Part shown: piece by piece, positions 53,836-56,183 of the stretch
Layout of the letters: each line of letters starts with the position of its first letter
How positions within the stretch are numbered: the stretch's first letter is position 1
Assembly: GCA_017546125.1 (NCBI GenBank)
Contig: JAFYXO010000031.1
Span: forward strand, 1 to 56,183
DNA from: Bacteroidales bacterium
Lineage (GTDB): Bacteria; Bacteroidota; Bacteroidia; Bacteroidales; UBA932
Direction: 5' to 3'
DNA: 56,183 nt
The notes under the pieces: model-generated
What the model was told of the DNA's origin: nothing
Seen by the model: the letters and a program-made list of their open reading frames with translations, nothing else
Databases searched by the model: none
Translations under genes and position numbers: made by a program

Positions 53836-54891
53836 TTATAATTCAATTAATTCAGGTACAACAATATTTTCAGTATCAAAATAAACAGATCCCCAAGAGA
53901 GACCTACACCAAAAGCACATGCAATATGACTCATTTTTGATGATTCCAGAGACTCTTTTCTTTGTGTCACCAATGTCAAAGGGATTGTAGCACAAGAAGT
54001 ATTTCCAAACATTTCCATAGAGTTTGGGCACTTATCTGCATCTAATTTCAATTTTTTACAGATCTTCTCTGTAATAAGTTTATTAGCCTGATGAAATGTA
54101 AAACAATCAACTGATGTCATATCTATGCCATAATGCTCACACAACATCTTAACACTTTTCGGACCTTTAGTAATAGCAAAAGAGAAAACACTCATACCAT
54201 CCATTGACGCATGTAAACCGGTTCTCACTTCTCCATTTCCATAATCCTTATACTCTAAAGAATCTACAGTAATAGGATTCCTATAACCTCCATAAGGTAT
54301 AATAATAGCATCTTTTCCTGAGCCATCTGTTGCTAGGTGGAATTTAATTCCACTAGCACCTTCATCATACTCAATAGCGGTACATGTGCCAGCATCCCCA
54401 AACAATGGGAAATCACTTCTGTTGCGTGGTGAATTCGTTCTTGTTGCCAAGTCCCCTGATAACAATAGAGCTTTAGCAATATTGTTTTTTCCCATATAAG
54501 AAGCCAAGGTGGACATACCATAAACCCAACCTGAGCATCCTAGAGATATATCAATAGCTAAACATTCGCTCGACAATCCCAACCTATCCTGTAGAATACA
54601 CGAAGTTGCAGGTAATATATAATCAGGTGTTTGAGATACAAATATCAATGCTTGTATTTCTGATTTATCCCACTTGAGTTCTTTGATAAGTTTCTCTGCT
54701 GCAAAATAACACAAGTCAGATGCACATACCCCTTCAGGCGCTATTCTTTTTTGGACTATGCCTATAGAATTGATAAGATTCTCCCTTTCGTCATCAGGAA
54801 TCAAGGAAGTTGTTCTATTATCATCTATCTCCTTCGGAACGCAAGCAGATATTCCTGATACTTTGAGATTCTCAAACGACAAAAAAGCCAT
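53836..54891 (-). CDS. FabH-like ketoacyl-ACP synthase III (second)
   Basis: A 351-residue paralogue of the ketosynthase at 52,029. Cys119 (SLGCSGWVYG), His267 (FTFHQAN) and Asn297 (FGNTSC) are all present, so both copies look active. The two share layout throughout (CASDLC near residue 57, GGYRN near 200) but differ at many positions, which suggests old duplication and distinct substrates. Starts one base after the ACP stop. Confidence 0.87.
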   Translation of the reverse strand: MAFLSFENLKVSGISACVPKEIDDNRTTSLIPDDERENLINSIGIVQKRIAPEGVCASDLCYFAAEKLIKELKWDKSEIQALIFVSQTPDYILPATSCILQDRLGLSSECLAIDISLGCSGWVYGMSTLASYMGKNNIAKALLLSGDLATRTNSPRNRSDFPLFGDAGTCTAIEYDEGASGIKFHLATDGSGKDAIIIPYGGYRNPITVDSLEYKDYGNGEVRTGLHASMDGMSVFSFAITKGPKSVKMLCEHYGIDMTSVDCFTFHQANKLITEKICKKLKLDADKCPNSMEMFGNTSCATIPLTLVTQRKESLESSKMSHIACAFGVGLSWGSVYFDTENIVVPELIEL

Positions 54892-54892
54892 A

Positions 54893-55126
54893 TTATGCTT
54901 TGTTTATAACAATATTATACAAATCTTCTACTGTAACAGCACTACGCATGTCGTCACCTTTAAGGGTAACATCAAACTCTTCATCAACCATTGCAATAAT
55001 TGATAATGCAATTAGAGATGAATACTCATCCAAATCATGAAATACAGTATTTGGTGTGATTTCACTTGCGTCAGTCTCGTCAAATTGTTCAGCGAAAAGC
55101 TCAATAAATTCATTCAGTGTTTTCAT
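54893..55126 (-). CDS. Acyl carrier protein (variant attachment motif)
   Basis: A 77-residue acidic carrier. The attachment site is EYSSLIALS where DSL is usual, so the likely phosphopantetheine serine (Ser37) lacks the preceding Asp. The helix IIAMVDEEFDVTL matches carrier helix II. It precedes the second ketosynthase and may be its partner. Confidence 0.82.
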   Translation of the reverse strand: MKTLNEFIELFAEQFDETDASEITPNTVFHDLDEYSSLIALSIIAMVDEEFDVTLKGDDMRSAVTVEDLYNIVINKA

Positions 55127-55167
55127 AATTGTTTAATATTTGTTTATAGTTTATAGTTTATAATTAG

Positions 55168-55821
55168 TTAAAGCTCTATTTTTTTTGCTGGATTGCCCAT
55201 ATATAGTTTTCCATCCTTAGGTTTAGTCATCAATACACTACCTGCAGCTAGTCTAATATTATCTCCTATTTTTATTTGTTGTAAAATAATAGAACCTACA
55301 CCAAAAAAGTTACAATCGCATATATTAACTCCACCAGAAACTCTAATTGCAGGCATAAAAGTGTTATAGTTACCCACATTACAATCATGGCCAAAAACAA
55401 CTGAGCCATTTAATACATTAAAATTTCCTAAAGAAACATTACAACTAACAGAGCAACCACTCTGTATTATGTTACCTTTTCCAATTTTAAAAGATTCTTC
55501 ATCATTAATAACAAAATCAGGATGAATTATATTTGGAAAATCAATAGAGGGATTACTGATCTTACTAACGATATTCTTTATTGCAATAGGGTTTCCTACT
55601 GATATAACTATTGATAATGGCTTGTTCCACTTATTTAATGTATCAATATCACCTAAGCATACTCCAAAATGTGATATATCCTTACCTTTTAAATCAGTAT
55701 TATCATCAAAAAAGCCAATCAAATTCCACTCGAATGAAGACTTAGATTGATTAATTTTATTTATTAAGCAGGCCGTTTCTCTTCCAAAACCACCTGCACC
55801 AAATATTGCTATATCTTTCAT
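55168..55821 (-). CDS. PglD/NeuD-like sugar O- or N-acyltransferase
   Basis: A 217-residue protein. An N-terminal nucleotide-binding-like domain (IFGAGGFGRETACLI) precedes left-handed beta-helix hexapeptide repeats (GNIIQSGCSVSCNVSLGNFN; CNFFGVGSIILQQIKIGDNI). Such enzymes acylate amino sugars, usually with acetyl-CoA. Here the nearby carrier proteins raise the possibility that an acyl-ACP is the donor, which is inference. Confidence 0.85.
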   Translation of the reverse strand: MKDIAIFGAGGFGRETACLINKINQSKSSFEWNLIGFFDDNTDLKGKDISHFGVCLGDIDTLNKWNKPLSIVISVGNPIAIKNIVSKISNPSIDFPNIIHPDFVINDEESFKIGKGNIIQSGCSVSCNVSLGNFNVLNGSVVFGHDCNVGNYNTFMPAIRVSGGVNICDCNFFGVGSIILQQIKIGDNIRLAAGSVLMTKPKDGKLYMGNPAKKIEL

Positions 55822-55842
55822 TTACACTTACTTAACTTAATA

Positions 55843-56028
55843 TTAGCTTCTTCTATATCTTTTAAAGAAAACTCTATCATGATTAATAATCTCTCCCCTC
55901 ATCTTTTCAGACTTTTTATCTAGATGAATATAGATGTCTGTTTCTGGCGAATTATAAAGAAATTGTTGAATTTGTATATTCAATAAATATGAATCCTTGT
56001 GCACAAAAGTCAATACAGCCTTTTTCAT
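55843..56028 (-). pseudogene. N-terminal remnant of a Core-2/I-branching-type glycosyltransferase
   Basis: Sixty-one codons begin like this family (AVLTFVHKDSYLLNIQIQQF, then DIYIHLDKKS) and then stop, where about 280-300 residues are expected. Just beyond, the +1 frame reads DIEEANIKLSKCK before its stop, which could be the genuine C-terminus. That points to an internal deletion. The gene begins 35 bases after the transposase end. Confidence 0.55.
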
Positions 56029-56063
56029 TTTAATCAGTTTTTACCACTGCTGTCCCGTTTAAA

Positions 56064-56183
56064 CTAACTCATACTGAATAAGTTAGGATATTCGTCAGTA
56101 GAAACGGAATTTTGATTTTTGTTAAACAATTGATTTATAGGCACTTTCTCAAATAACACAAAGCCTAACGTTTGAGAAATTGT
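56064..56183 (-). mobile_element. 3' end of a transposase gene, running off the window
   Basis: The last 39 codons of a minus-strand frame end in TAG at 56,064. The tail (TLGFVLFEKVPINQLFNK and ending TDEYPNLFSMS) resembles the C-terminus of IS4-type DDE transposases of Bacteroidales, which often have a FEKTPI-like segment there. The family is judged from memory, so only moderately sure. Confidence 0.5.

Noticed and set aside
1-56183. tRNA, rRNA or replication origin
   Set aside because: I saw no cloverleaf, rRNA-like segment or DnaA-box cluster when reading the gaps; a tRNAscan run would settle it.

Overview
The window looks like the chromosome of a gut-type Bacteroidales bacterium. The evidence is the gene content (cydAB with a DUF4492 gene, a TGS-domain nucleoside kinase, the rfbA-C-D set, a PiT/DUF47 pair, a choloylglycine-hydrolase family enzyme) and the many upstream elements that match the Bacteroidetes -7 box TAnnTTTG, several with a TTTG box 18-20 bases further upstream. 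Genus cannot be fixed from the sequence alone.

Positions 1-35,440 are mostly housekeeping: a remnant of a coding region and a terminator; the cytochrome bd operon; an aminotransferase; msrA and ppa; an SDR and three EamA/DMT transporters; a periplasmic asparaginase; an acyl-CoA synthetase; a membrane methyltransferase/reductase-like protein with a nucleoside kinase; bcp; a C69 dipeptidase; pfkA; an esterase with aroC; pheA; a phosphate block (pit, DUF47, lipoprotein alkaline phosphatase); a hydrolase/nucleotidyltransferase pair behind rfbB; the rfbACD operon; a lipocalin; and a bile-salt-hydrolase-like amidase. Nearly every convergent junction here holds an extended palindrome or a tandem repeat. 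Most notable, rfbB and rfbD each carry an almost identical palindromic element inserted in frame.

Positions about 35,530-42,740 form an AT-rich accessory island. It begins with a probable structured non-coding RNA on the minus strand, then AbiEi/AbiEii, a repeat-rich mobile-element remnant, an AbiH gene split by a -1 frameshift at a canonical slippery heptamer with two unknown small genes behind it, a Panacea-type antitoxin with a small MqsR-like toxin candidate, and an unrecognised 400-residue protein.

Positions 42,817-56,183 are the distal part of a surface-polysaccharide locus, all on the minus strand. It combines two unusual chemistries. One is phosphonate synthesis: a three-domain protein (two nucleotidyltransferase-like domains plus PEP mutase), phosphonopyruvate decarboxylase, an iron-type alcohol dehydrogenase, and a LicD phosphotransferase. 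The other is a miniature acyl pathway: two FabH-like ketosynthases, two carrier proteins, a ketoreductase-like SDR and an FkbH-like enzyme. A PglD/NeuD-like acyltransferase and a DegT sugar aminotransferase complete it. My inference is that the locus builds a glycan decorated with a phosphonate (most simply 2-hydroxyethylphosphonate) and a short acyl group. A truncated glycosyltransferase and the 3' end of a transposase lie at the right edge.
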